Shown here: piece by piece, positions 53,410 to 61,861 of the stretch
Position numbering within the stretch: position 1 is the stretch's first letter
Layout of the letters: every line of letters starts with the position of its first letter
Source: Hebobacterum sp964559435
GTDB lineage: Bacteria > Armatimonadota > Hebobacteria > Hebobacterales > Hebobacteraceae
Assembly: GCA_964559435.1 (NCBI GenBank)
Contig: CAZLHI010000010.1
Coordinates: forward strand, 33,521-97,520
DNA: 64,000 nucleotides
Reading direction: 5' to 3'
Position numbers and translations under genes: made by a program
Notes under the pieces: generated by a model
The model's input: only the letters and a program-made list of their open reading frames with translations
Database searches by the model: none
What the model was told of the DNA's origin: nothing

Positions 53410-54504
53410 ATGGGCACGAACCTCGTCCTGCTAGCGGTGAGCTTCGTCGTGATAATCGTCGGCGCCGAGCTGTTCACCAACGGAGTCGAGTGGCTCGGCG
53501 TGCGCCTGAAGCTCTCCGAGGGAACCGTCGGAAGCGTGCTCGCGGCGGTGGGCACGGCACTGCCCGAGACGATGATCCCCTTCGTGGCCCTGGTGTTCTT
53601 CAAGGCGGAGGCGAGCGAGGAGATCGGTCTGGGGGCAATCCTCGGGGCGCCCTTCATGCTCGCCACGCTGGCCTTCTTCGTGACCGCGCTCGCGGCGTGG
53701 GTTTACCGGAAGCGAAGAGATGTCGGGTCGCGTCTGACGGTGAATCGGAGGATCTTGACCCGGGATTTGGGGTTCTTCCTTCCGCTCTATGGTGCGGCCA
53801 TCGGAGTGAGCTTCACGCCGGTCGGACACTGGCTGCGCGTGTTCGTGGCAGTGGGACTCATCGCGGTGTATGCCTTCTATCTCTACCTGAACCTGCGGGA
53901 AACGATGGAGGGCGAGAAGGAGGAGCCCCTCACTTTGAATCTGATCTGGGCCGCCCTGCCGTTGCTGCGTCCACGCCCCGATCGCGGAGCGCACCGCGAT
54001 CGGCGGGCATTCGTCAATGGGCGGCGCCCCCGGCTGCGCGCCGTGTCGGGTCAGGTTCTCCTCGCCCTGGGGCTCATCATCGGAGGCGCGGTGGAGTTCG
54101 TGCGGGCGACGCAGGAGATCTGCATGGGACTGGGGTTCCCACCCCTGGTCTTCGCGCTGATCGTCGCACCCGTCGCCACCGAGCTCCCGGAGAAGTTCAA
54201 CTCCGTGATCTGGATCCGGCAGAGCAAGGACACGCTCTCGCTCGGGAACATCACGGGAGCGATGGTGTTCCAGTCCACCTTCCCCGTGACGCTGGGGATT
54301 CTGCTGACGGACTGGCACTTCCGCAGCCTGGCGACAGGGGACTGCGCGCTGCTGTCGGCGGGGATCGGCCTGTTCAGCGCACTGCTCGTACTGGGCACTG
54401 TGCGCTCGGGCCGAGGGGGGACGATGGCGCCCTGGGTGCTGGCGGTCGGCCTCGTCTGGTGGCTGGCGTTCTTCGGGTACGTCGTGGCGACGCACATACT
54501 CTAG
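53410..54504 (+). CDS. Cation/Ca2+ exchanger superfamily protein
   Basis: 364 residues, about ten TM helices. The two alpha-repeats of the CaCA family are visible: VGTALPETMIPFVAL with LGAILGAPFMLATL in the first half, and VAPVATELPEKFNSVIWIRQ with LSLGNITGAMVFQST in the second. The acidic residues in each would ligate cation. A basic loop (about 180-215) separates the halves. Antiport of Na+ or H+ with Ca2+ is the family role; ion selectivity is not readable. Confidence 0.8.
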   Translation: MGTNLVLLAVSFVVIIVGAELFTNGVEWLGVRLKLSEGTVGSVLAAVGTALPETMIPFVALVFFKAEASEEIGLGAILGAPFMLATLAFFVTALAAWVYRKRRDVGSRLTVNRRILTRDLGFFLPLYGAAIGVSFTPVGHWLRVFVAVGLIAVYAFYLYLNLRETMEGEKEEPLTLNLIWAALPLLRPRPDRGAHRDRRAFVNGRRPRLRAVSGQVLLALGLIIGGAVEFVRATQEICMGLGFPPLVFALIVAPVATELPEKFNSVIWIRQSKDTLSLGNITGAMVFQSTFPVTLGILLTDWHFRSLATGDCALLSAGIGLFSALLVLGTVRSGRGGTMAPWVLAVGLVWWLAFFGYVVATHIL

Positions 54505-54519
54505 GCGACGAGGGGCACA

Positions 54520-55119
54520 GTGCTACTCGACGCGGCGGTCCTCACGATCATCGTCGGAGTGATTGCTGGCGGTCGGCTCGGCCGGCTCAAGGACCTCGAC
54601 CTGCGCGCACCGGCCGCGTTCATAGCGGCCGCGGGGCTTCAGGTCGGCCTGATGGTTCTCGGGGCAGCGAAGCTCTCTCTGCCGGCGGCTCTGGGCCCGG
54701 GCATTCACCTCGCCTCCTTCTTGCTGCTGCTGGGCGGCCTCTGGCTCAACCGACACCTGCCCGGCGTACGGCTGGTGGGGCTGGGGGCGTTCCTGAACTT
54801 CCTGGTCATCGCCGCCAACGGCGGATCGATGCCCGTGGACCACGGCCTGGCCGAGCGGGCGGGGAACGGCGCGCTCGTCGAGCTGCTCGACTCACCTGAC
54901 TACACCATGCACGAGCCGGCGACCGCAGCCACCCGCCTGCGGCCGCTGGCCGATGTGCTGCCGCTGCCGATGGTGCCGCGGCCGGGGTTCTTCAGCCCCG
55001 GCAGTGTCGGCGACATCCTGGTTACAATCGGGGCCTGCTGGCTGATCTTGTATGCGCTGGGCGCGTTCGGCCTCGGCCGCAGGCGAAGCGATGAAACCGG
55101 GGAAGGTGAGCCCCAATGA
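54520..55119 (+). CDS. DUF5317 family membrane protein
   Basis: 199 residues from GTG 54520. About five hydrophobic segments with the family's NGGSMPVD motif (after LNFLVIAA) and PGFFSPGSVGDILVTIGACW. The family has no known function. It overlaps holA by 4 bp (ATGA). Confidence 0.75.
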   Translation: MLLDAAVLTIIVGVIAGGRLGRLKDLDLRAPAAFIAAAGLQVGLMVLGAAKLSLPAALGPGIHLASFLLLLGGLWLNRHLPGVRLVGLGAFLNFLVIAANGGSMPVDHGLAERAGNGALVELLDSPDYTMHEPATAATRLRPLADVLPLPMVPRPGFFSPGSVGDILVTIGACWLILYALGAFGLGRRRSDETGEGEPQ

Positions 55120-56252
55120 AGCGCACGTACGCGGAGCACCTGAAGGCGAAGGACGCAAGCTGCCTGGGCCAGTGGTGCCTCTTCCACGGACCGGAGCAGC
55201 ACCTCAAGCGAGAGGCGCTGGCGGCGCTCAGGCAAGAGGCGCGGGAGGCCGGGGCAGGGGAAGAGCCGACGTGGGAGGTCCTGGACGGCATCTCGGCCAC
55301 CGCCGCGGATGTCCTGCATCGCAGCCAGACAGGGGCCTTGTTTGGCGGCTCCCGTGTGATCGTCGTGGGGGAGGCGCACCGGATGTCTGCCGCGGAGCAG
55401 GAGGGGCTGAGGCGGGCCGTCGGGCATTTGCCTGCAGGAGTGACGGTTGTCCTGGTGACCGGCGAAACCGGGGAGCGCAAGCGGCAAAAGGCAGTTGGGG
55501 CCGCGCTCCAGCGCGCCATCGCCAAGCAGGGGCTTGTGATCGAGTTCCGGTCGCTGAAGGTGCGCGAAGCCGCGGCGTGGGCGATCGCCCGGGCCAAGGA
55601 GCTGGGGAAGAAGCTCGAGCCGGCGGCGGCCCGGAAACTCGTCGAGCAAAAGGTTGGCACCGGCCTTGCAGGGGTGGAAGCCGAGGTTCAGAAGCTTGCG
55701 CTGTTCGTGGGCGATGCTGAGGTCATCGCTAGCTCCGACGTGGATGAGGTGAGCCCACGCCTGGTGGAGGAGGACATATTCCGCCTCCTCGATGCAGTCG
55801 GCCGCCGGGACGCGGGCCGGGCCGTGGCGATCCTCAGGGCGCTGCTGCAGGAGCGGCGGGAGGAGCCGGGTCGCATCCTCGGCATGCTCGCTCAGACGAT
55901 ACGCTTGATCTGGCAGACGAAGCTGCTGGTGGAGCGCGGCTGGCGGCCGGGGCAGGAAGTAGACGAGGAAACGGCCGCGCTTCTGCCACAGGACGACCGG
56001 AAGAACGCGCTGGTGCAGTTTGGCCGTCGGTCCTGGCTGGCGGAGCGCACGGCGAGGCAGGTGAGCCAGTTCACGTGGGAGCAGCTGAGCGAGGCGGTTC
56101 AAGCTCTCCACGGCTGCGACCTCGCCATCAAGAGAGTGCGCGGCAAGCTGACCGACCCGGCGGGAGCGCTCGAGCTGCTGGTGATTCAGTTGTGCACCGA
56201 CGTGGACCTGTCGGTTTGGGAGAGTCCGTCGGGCGAGCGCGTGCTCGGGTAG
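55116..56252 (+). CDS. holA: DNA polymerase III subunit delta
   Basis: 378 residues. The N-terminal AAA+-like fold lacks an ATP site, as expected for delta: WCLFHGPEQHLKREALAALR at the start, ALFGGSRVIVVGEAHRMSAA in the middle. LVEEDIFRLLDAVGRRDAGR opens the helical C-terminal domain typical of HolA. It loads the beta clamp. Translationally coupled to the DUF5317 gene. Confidence 0.85.
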   Translation: MKRTYAEHLKAKDASCLGQWCLFHGPEQHLKREALAALRQEAREAGAGEEPTWEVLDGISATAADVLHRSQTGALFGGSRVIVVGEAHRMSAAEQEGLRRAVGHLPAGVTVVLVTGETGERKRQKAVGAALQRAIAKQGLVIEFRSLKVREAAAWAIARAKELGKKLEPAAARKLVEQKVGTGLAGVEAEVQKLALFVGDAEVIASSDVDEVSPRLVEEDIFRLLDAVGRRDAGRAVAILRALLQERREEPGRILGMLAQTIRLIWQTKLLVERGWRPGQEVDEETAALLPQDDRKNALVQFGRRSWLAERTARQVSQFTWEQLSEAVQALHGCDLAIKRVRGKLTDPAGALELLVIQLCTDVDLSVWESPSGERVLG

Positions 56253-56275
56253 GCGAGGAGAGGGAGCGCACGGCC

Positions 56276-56420
56276 ATGACGCGGGAAGGCGCCGGGCTTA
56301 GCAGACAGGCATTTCTGAAGGCGGCGGCCGCCGTCAGTCGCAGGCAGGGGGCGGCGGCGCTTGCGGAGCTGGTCGATGGGCGCGCCGACGATCTTGATGT
56401 GATCGGGGCGGCACAGGCAG
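56276..56420. pseudogene. Gene scar: Tat-like N-terminus (+) abutting a DUF362 3'-end remnant (-)
   Basis: On the plus strand an ATG at 56276 begins a Tat-like start (LSRQAFLKAAAAV) behind GAGGAGAGG. On the minus strand, 56336-56410 translates to RPDHIKIVGAPIDQLRKRRR, nearly the same as the C-terminus of the intact DUF362 gene at 57265 (RPDHIELVGAPIEQVRKRYR). The DNA is also similar over about 70 bp. Neither frame makes a complete gene. Probably debris from duplication or deletion involving DUF362 genes. Confidence 0.55.
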
Positions 56421-56594
56421 GAACTCGGAGAGCAGGCAGTGTTGGAACCCACACGAGTCCGGGCAGGCTGCCAGGGCTGAGGCTTAGAGGTGAGACCGAG
56501 CGAGACCCGCATTTCATGCGAACGCAGCGGGAGACCGGTCCCCATCACTCTGTCGTTCGCTGGAAGCTTCCGGCAAACGGTGCCAGTGATCACA

Positions 56595-57017
56595 ATGACG
56601 GTCACGATACGCGACGCGGTCGGGGGCAATGACACGCACGCGTTCGCGCTGGACACAACGGAATGTATCATTGCGCGGTGCGCCGAGGACTTGCAGGTGC
56701 TGTACGACACACGAAACGTAACGGTGTTCCCTGCTCTGCACGATGATGCGTATGTGGGGAGTTACATCGCCTTTCGCGCTCACGACCTTGAGGCTGAGGC
56801 AATCAGCCTAATGGGGATGTTCAACTGCTACCTCGAAGTCGACGTAGACCAAAGCCATGAGCTGGACGAGAAGCTATCGGAGTCGGATTCGTACCGAGAG
56901 GAGAAGCAGGCCCTTGGGCCGTTCGCATGGGTAATTGGCTTCCACGGGTTTGTGATCAAACGCGGGGACCTGCCGGAGATCATAGCGAAGTTGAAGACCA
57001 TCGCCGAGGGCCAATGA
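56595..57017 (+). CDS. Orphan hypothetical protein
   Basis: 140 residues from ATG 56595; a longer reading reaches 56490 but begins in the scar. No ribosome-binding site is obvious. Mixed alpha/beta, acidic, with GNDTHAFALDTTECIIARCA and GPFAWVIGFHGFVIKRGDL, no signal or TM. I do not recognise a family. Size, acidity and position beside an RHS-like fragment would suit an immunity protein; that is a guess. Confidence 0.45.
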   Translation: MTVTIRDAVGGNDTHAFALDTTECIIARCAEDLQVLYDTRNVTVFPALHDDAYVGSYIAFRAHDLEAEAISLMGMFNCYLEVDVDQSHELDEKLSESDSYREEKQALGPFAWVIGFHGFVIKRGDLPEIIAKLKTIAEGQ

Positions 57018-57021
57018 ACAC

Positions 57022-57201
57022 CGCGGTGATGGACGACGCTGGGGCGCGACCACCTATAGCTGGGATGTCAAGAACCATGTGACGCTGGTGAAGCTGTCGG
57101 ATGCCGCCCGCCGCCTGGTGGACTCCAGCAACAACCACACCGACATCTACCATCTGACCGCCTTGGGGGAGGTGAGGTCGGGCACGGTCAACACCCACGG
57201 C
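57022..57201 (+). pseudogene. RHS/YD-repeat-like fragment
   Basis: In one frame the DNA reads GRRWGATTYSWDVKNHVTLV, close to the Y-x-WD-x-x-N-x-L-x-x-V core of RHS/YD repeats, then LSDAARRLVDSSNNHTDIYH. It has no start and is cut off before the DUF362 gene. A likely leftover of an RHS polymorphic-toxin gene, but the match is short. Confidence 0.35.
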
Positions 57202-57264
57202 CTGCCTCGGCGATCATCCACATCCTTCTCGGCGGAGCCGCGCTCGTCGGCACTGATGCCGCTC

Positions 57265-58110
57265 TCAGACGTAGGCGAAGGGGCGGCGGTAGCGCTTGCG
57301 CACCTGTTCGATGGGCGCGCCGACGAGCTCGATGTGATCGGGGCGGTGCTCTCCGAGGCCTCTGCGGGAGCAGAGCCTGAGATGCTTCACCCGCCTTGGA
57401 TCGATCCCCATCACCATCGCGCCCACCGCATCGGTGGCAACCGGATCGGCGCCGGCCACGATCGCATCGGTCTGCACGGGCGAGCCCGAGCTCTCGTGGC
57501 GCTCGCAGCCGATGAGGCCGTCGATGACGGTAAGCTTTGCGCGTAGGACGCTGGCCAGGTCACACAGCCGCTCGTGGAGCTTCCGGTGCATGATCTCCTT
57601 CTCGGGGAAGACTGCGCCCATGAGGTTCTTGATGCCGAGGGTGATGTAGGCCATGCTGTGGCACTTGAGCTTGGGAATGCTGATGAGGCAGTCGGCCTCC
57701 AGCACGGTCTTCGGCAGAACGACCTGCGCGAGCGACAGCGCGTCGGGAATATCCACGGCGACGTGCTCATCGTCGTAGAGGTTGAGCAGACGCACGCCTC
57801 TGCGCTCTGCCATCTGGGGCAGGCCGACCATGTCGAAGGCGCGCTGGGTGCGGGCCCTCTCCCAGGTGCTCTCCGCGACGGTAATGTCCCTGGCGCCGAT
57901 CTCTTCCTGCAGCCATGCGATGACCGCCTCGATCACGCGCGGGTCGGTGGTCACGCCCGTATCGGGCATCATCGGCTCGACGTAGTTGGGCTTGAGGACG
58001 ACACCGTCGTCGGGGGCGATGGACCGAGCGGCGCCAATCAGTTCGAGCGCTTCCCTCACGGCCGGGAAAGAATCGCGCGCACGCACGACGGCGACGATGG
58101 GACGAGACAT
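57265..58110 (-). CDS. DUF362 domain protein
   Basis: 281 residues, full-length for DUF362. KPNYVEPMMPDTGVTTDPRV and ISIPKLKCHSMAYITLGIKN with NLMGAVFPEKEIMH are family landmarks, and DAIVAGADPVATDAVGAMVM comes near the end. No 4Fe-4S cluster CxxCxxC is present, unlike ferredoxin-fused members. The reaction is unknown. It is last gene of the mla run, 32 bp after mlaD. The 3' end has a decayed copy at 56336-56410. Confidence 0.8.
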   Translation of the reverse strand: MSRPIVAVVRARDSFPAVREALELIGAARSIAPDDGVVLKPNYVEPMMPDTGVTTDPRVIEAVIAWLQEEIGARDITVAESTWERARTQRAFDMVGLPQMAERRGVRLLNLYDDEHVAVDIPDALSLAQVVLPKTVLEADCLISIPKLKCHSMAYITLGIKNLMGAVFPEKEIMHRKLHERLCDLASVLRAKLTVIDGLIGCERHESSGSPVQTDAIVAGADPVATDAVGAMVMGIDPRRVKHLRLCSRRGLGEHRPDHIELVGAPIEQVRKRYRRPFAYV

Positions 58111-58142
58111 CTCCGCTGTTCCTCAGGGAATCTCTGCTCCAG

Positions 58143-59525
58143 CTATCTCTTAAGTCTGATACCCCCGACCAGCAGATCTTCCTCTCCCAAATCCCGCGCG
58201 CCGAGTAGCAAACTCCACTCCGTGCGACCCGCGAAGACCGGAACGTCGGCCATGACGTCGGCGCGGGGATTGTTGGGGTCGAACACATCGAGCGAGAGCA
58301 CGGCACGGCTGGGAAGGTCGAAGTCCACGCCTATGCCCAGCCTCGAGCGCATGAGGCCGTATCGCAGCGCCGTCTTCTCCTGCTCGTCGCCGATCTGCGC
58401 GTTCACCTCGTTCTGCTCGCCAATGTCATCCAGGCCCAGTCGGAGGAACCGATTGGGACGGGTTTCGAAGTCGAGGTTGATCGTCGGGAACCAACGGTCC
58501 GCCTTCCCGCTGTAGGCGACGTCGAACGCCGCCTGGATCTCGGGTGGCTGCAGCCGCTCGCGAATTGCCTGGCTGGTCTCAGCCATCTCGTCGGCCTCTG
58601 CTGCGAGGCGGGGCACGACCGGTGCGGCCTCGCGGAGTTCCGCGGAGAAGACCTTGAGGTCCTCGCCGACTTGCTTGGCCGACTGCGCGGCCGCATGGAT
58701 CGCCGAAACGGTTTCGCGCAGCTGCTCCTGAATCTGAGGATCGTCGGCCAGCTGTGCCAGGGCCGCGGAAAGCTCGGCGGCGTTGGCCGCGACCTCTCGG
58801 GCGTGCTCCGCAGTCTGCGCGAGATCGTCGAGAGTTGCCCCCTCCGTGACGCGCGAGCGGAACTGCGCGGTGACCGACCGCAAGTCCGCGGAGGCGCCCT
58901 TCAGGTTACCCAGAGCGGCCATTATCTGGGGCCTCGAGTCGTCGGCCAACGCGGCTGTCGTGTCTGCCAGTTCGGAGGCGGCCGTCGCCGCCTCCGAGAA
59001 GCCCTGGAGGGCCGAGCGGACCCCCACCAGAATCTCCTGGTCGGTGAGGACGACGTTGAGGGCCCGGGAGGTGCGGTTGAGGTTCGCCAGCAACTCGCTG
59101 CCTGCCGCGGAGAGGTCTCGCAGGGTCGGCTGGACGACACCGTCGACGCAGAAGCCGTCGGTCATCCTTGCGGCGTAGGGGTCTGGAGGCGCGGGGACGA
59201 CCTCGACGAAGCGCTCTGGGATGATGCCGCTGGTGGCGATCTGGAACTTGTAGCTGTCGTAGAGTTCGTAGCGCTGGTCGATGGCGAGGGTGACGTCGGC
59301 CTTCAGGTCTGGGTTGATCTCGACGGCGTGAACCTTGCCGATCCTCACGCCGACCATGCGGACGGGATCGCCGGGCTCGAGGCCGCGGGCGCTCTCGAAG
59401 GTGACACAGACGTGGTAGGTGGCGGCCGCCGCGATGTAGCCGCGGATGTAGAAAAGGTAGAAGCCGACTAGGAGGATCGCGACGAGGGTGATGACCCCAA
59501 CCTTGATCTCTGCTCCAGGGCGCAT
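58143..59525 (-). CDS. mlaD: MlaD/MCE-domain protein with long helical region and C-terminal barrel-like domain
   Basis: 460 residues. An N-terminal TM (about 8-28) precedes an MCE domain (about 38-115: VTFESARGLEPGDPVRMVGV and IGKVHAVEINPDLKADVTLA). A long Ala/Leu-rich helical section (about 135-345) follows. The last 115 residues (ADRWFPTINLDFETRPNRFL onward) alternate short strands and turns, ending in VGGIRLKR. In diderm Terrabacteria, single-chain MlaD proteins with a C-terminal outer-membrane barrel span the envelope; this one fits that plan. It would pass phospholipids between membranes with MlaE and MlaF. Confidence 0.83.
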   Translation of the reverse strand: MRPGAEIKVGVITLVAILLVGFYLFYIRGYIAAAATYHVCVTFESARGLEPGDPVRMVGVRIGKVHAVEINPDLKADVTLAIDQRYELYDSYKFQIATSGIIPERFVEVVPAPPDPYAARMTDGFCVDGVVQPTLRDLSAAGSELLANLNRTSRALNVVLTDQEILVGVRSALQGFSEAATAASELADTTAALADDSRPQIMAALGNLKGASADLRSVTAQFRSRVTEGATLDDLAQTAEHAREVAANAAELSAALAQLADDPQIQEQLRETVSAIHAAAQSAKQVGEDLKVFSAELREAAPVVPRLAAEADEMAETSQAIRERLQPPEIQAAFDVAYSGKADRWFPTINLDFETRPNRFLRLGLDDIGEQNEVNAQIGDEQEKTALRYGLMRSRLGIGVDFDLPSRAVLSLDVFDPNNPRADVMADVPVFAGRTEWSLLLGARDLGEEDLLVGGIRLKR

Positions 59526-59529
59526 ATGA

Positions 59530-60342
59530 CTACCCTCCGTTCAGCATCTGGGGCTCCTCGGTCATGGGACCGTCGGGGCTCCCGGAGAGGAACTGGCGAA
59601 CTGCCGGGTCGCGGCTATGCTCAAGCCGTTCGATGGCATCGACGGCGAGAAAGCGGCCCTGGTGAAGCACGGCGGCCCGGTCGGCGACGCGGCGGAGGCT
59701 GCGGACGTCGTGCGACACGATCATAGAGGTGACGTCGACCTGCTCGCGGAGCCGTACGATGAGGTCGTCGATGGCGGCTGCGGAGATGGGGTCGAGGCCG
59801 GCGGTGGGCTCGTCGTAGAGCACGATGGCGGGCCGCTGGGCGAGGGCGCGGGCGATGCCGACGCGTTTCCGCATCCCGCCGGAGAGCTGGGCGGGGAGGA
59901 GGTGCTCGGTGCGGGCCATATCGACCATGTCCAGCAAATCGCGAACACGCCCCGGTATCTCATCGGCCGGCAGAAGTCGATGTTCGACGAGCGCGAAGCC
60001 GACGTTTTCCGCCACCGTCAGCGAATCGAAGAGAGCCGCTCCCTGGAAGACCATGCCCATGTCGGCGCGGATGCGGGCCAGATCGTGCTCGCGCAGGTCG
60101 GTGATATCCTCGCCGTTGATGCGGATGCGGCCGGCGGTGGGCTTGATGAGCCGCATGATGAGCCGCAGGATCGTCGTCTTGCCGGTGCCGCTGCGCCCCA
60201 TGACGGCGACGATCTCCCGCGGGGCCACGGTGAGGTCGACGTCGTCGAGGATGACGGCGCCGTCTACGGTGTAGCTGAGATCTTCCAGTTGTATTGGCGG
60301 AGCCAACGTGTCTTGTATTGGCGGAGCCAACGTGTCCTGCAT
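59530..60342 (-). CDS. mlaF: MlaF-type ABC transporter ATP-binding protein
   Basis: 270 residues. Walker A is MGRSGTGKTTILRL, the ABC signature LSGGMRKRVGIARAL, and Walker B IVLYDEPTAGLDPIS; the switch His is in MIVSHDVRSL. The MKRVG-like signature with Lys-Arg is characteristic of Mla/Ttg2A ATPases. The N-terminus carries a duplicated octapeptide, QDTLAPPI twice, from a 24-bp DNA repeat. It energises the MlaE permease. Confidence 0.9.
   Translation of the reverse strand: MQDTLAPPIQDTLAPPIQLEDLSYTVDGAVILDDVDLTVAPREIVAVMGRSGTGKTTILRLIMRLIKPTAGRIRINGEDITDLREHDLARIRADMGMVFQGAALFDSLTVAENVGFALVEHRLLPADEIPGRVRDLLDMVDMARTEHLLPAQLSGGMRKRVGIARALAQRPAIVLYDEPTAGLDPISAAAIDDLIVRLREQVDVTSMIVSHDVRSLRRVADRAAVLHQGRFLAVDAIERLEHSRDPAVRQFLSGSPDGPMTEEPQMLNGG
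60291..60338 (-). repeat. 24-bp tandem repeat in the mlaF 5' end
   Basis: Two 24-bp units (60291-60314 and 60315-60338) are identical except for one base. Being in-frame, they duplicate eight residues just after the start Met. Confidence 0.85.
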
Positions 60343-60343
60343 G

Positions 60344-61108
60344 TCATCTGCCGAATATCGCGGCGGTGAGGAAGAGGTTGGTGACGTAAATGAGAACGAT
60401 GGTCAGGACGACGGCGCTGATGGTGGCGCGTCCGACGCCGGCTGCCCCGCCGGTAGTCCGAAGGCCCTGTCGGCACCCGACGATGGCGATGATGAGCCCG
60501 AAGACGAGAGTCTTGGCGATGCCGCCGAAGAACTCCGTGTTGTCGAGGAAGCGCTGAACGGAGGACATGTACTCGCCAACGCTAACGCCGAAGTGGAGCG
60601 CCATGACGAAGGCGCCGAGGAGACCGGAGGCAATAGCGACGACGGTGAGGATGGGGAGCATGACGACGCAGGCGGCGAGCCGAGGAACGACGAGGTAGTA
60701 GACGGGGTTGACGGCCAGGGCGCGGAGCGCGTCGACCTGTTCGGTGACAGTCATCGTGCCCAGTTCGGCGGCGAAGGCTGAGCCGACGCGGGCGGCAACC
60801 ACGACGCCGCACAGGGCGGGCGCCAGCTCACGGGCGATGGCGAGGGCGGTCGTGCCGCCGTAGTAGCTGGTTGCGCCGAAGCGGACCATCTGGCCTGCGG
60901 TGTTCCATCCCCAGGCGAGGCCGACGAAGAAGAGAGTGACGCTCACGATGGGGAGGGAATCGGCCCCGGCAACGGCCATCTGCTGCACCGTGCGGCGCAG
61001 GCCGACGCGCCCCCGGAGCGGGTAGGTGAGCGCCCTGAGCAGCAGCAGAAAGCTGTCTCCCGTGAAGTCAAGAGCAGCGAACATCTGGCGACCTACGGCT
61101 CGCACCAT
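60344..61108 (-). CDS. mlaE: MlaE-type ABC transporter permease
   Basis: 254 residues. The family core is visible in order: GWNTAGQMVRFGATSYYGGT, LAPALCGVVVAARVGSAFAA, ELGTMTVTEQVDALRALAVN and VVPRLAACVVMLPILTVVAI. Six TM regions are expected. It pairs with MlaF and MlaD to move lipids. It starts 6 bp after pdxT and ends 1 bp before mlaF. Confidence 0.9.
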   Translation of the reverse strand: MVRAVGRQMFAALDFTGDSFLLLLRALTYPLRGRVGLRRTVQQMAVAGADSLPIVSVTLFFVGLAWGWNTAGQMVRFGATSYYGGTTALAIARELAPALCGVVVAARVGSAFAAELGTMTVTEQVDALRALAVNPVYYLVVPRLAACVVMLPILTVVAIASGLLGAFVMALHFGVSVGEYMSSVQRFLDNTEFFGGIAKTLVFGLIIAIVGCRQGLRTTGGAAGVGRATISAVVLTIVLIYVTNLFLTAAIFGR

Positions 61109-61114
61109 GTGAGC

Positions 61115-61684
61115 TTACCCCATCTTCACGAAGTACTCGTGTACGCGCGGATCGTCGGTGAGCTCGGGATGAAACGCCAGCGCGAGCATCTCGCCCTGGC
61201 GTGCCGCCACTATGCGGTCCTCATGGGTGGCCAGCACGTCGACGCCGTTCCCCACGGATGTTATCACCGGCGCGCGGATGAAGACCCCTCTCACGGGTCC
61301 GCCCTCAAGGCCCTTCACTTCGAGGTCGGCCTCGAAGCTGTCTGCCTGTCGCCCGAAGGCATTTCGCTCCACCGCGATGTCCATGACGGCGAGAGCCGGC
61401 TGGTCTCCCGCGGCATTATCGACGGTCTTGGCCATCACTATCATGCCGGCACAGGTGCCAAGAAGAGGCCTTCCGGCCCGGACAAGCTCCCTTACGGGCT
61501 CCAGCAGGCCATAGCGTGCCGCGAGCTTCCCGATGGTGGTGCTTTCGCCGCCGGGTATGACGAGGCCCCGCACCGCAGCGACCTCCTCCGCTGTGCGCAC
61601 GGTCCGGGCCTCCACTCCCAGGCGCCGCAGGGCCTGAAGGTGCTCCCGTACGTCTCCCTGAATCGCCAGCACGCCAAACGCCAC
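61115..61684 (-). CDS. pdxT: Pyridoxal 5'-phosphate synthase glutaminase subunit
   Basis: 189 residues. Class I glutaminase triad: Cys in LLGTCAGMIVMAK, with His and Glu in LALAFHPELTDD. LVIPGGESTTIGKLA is diagnostic of PdxT. It supplies ammonia to PdxS for vitamin B6 synthesis. Confidence 0.95.
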   Translation of the reverse strand: MAFGVLAIQGDVREHLQALRRLGVEARTVRTAEEVAAVRGLVIPGGESTTIGKLAARYGLLEPVRELVRAGRPLLGTCAGMIVMAKTVDNAAGDQPALAVMDIAVERNAFGRQADSFEADLEVKGLEGGPVRGVFIRAPVITSVGNGVDVLATHEDRIVAARQGEMLALAFHPELTDDPRVHEYFVKMG

Positions 61685-61861
61685 GTCTCACTCCTGTACG
61701 ATGAGAGCCGCCGCGGGGCCGCCCTGGCACCCTCCCGTAACCGTGGGTTGTAACCATTGGGCGTCCGCAAACCGGATGAAACATGGCAGCCGCTGTGCGA
61801 CAGGGCAGCCGGCGCCGCTTTGCACTCGTGGCCAAGGTGGTTTCCCGCCCGATGGCTGCGC

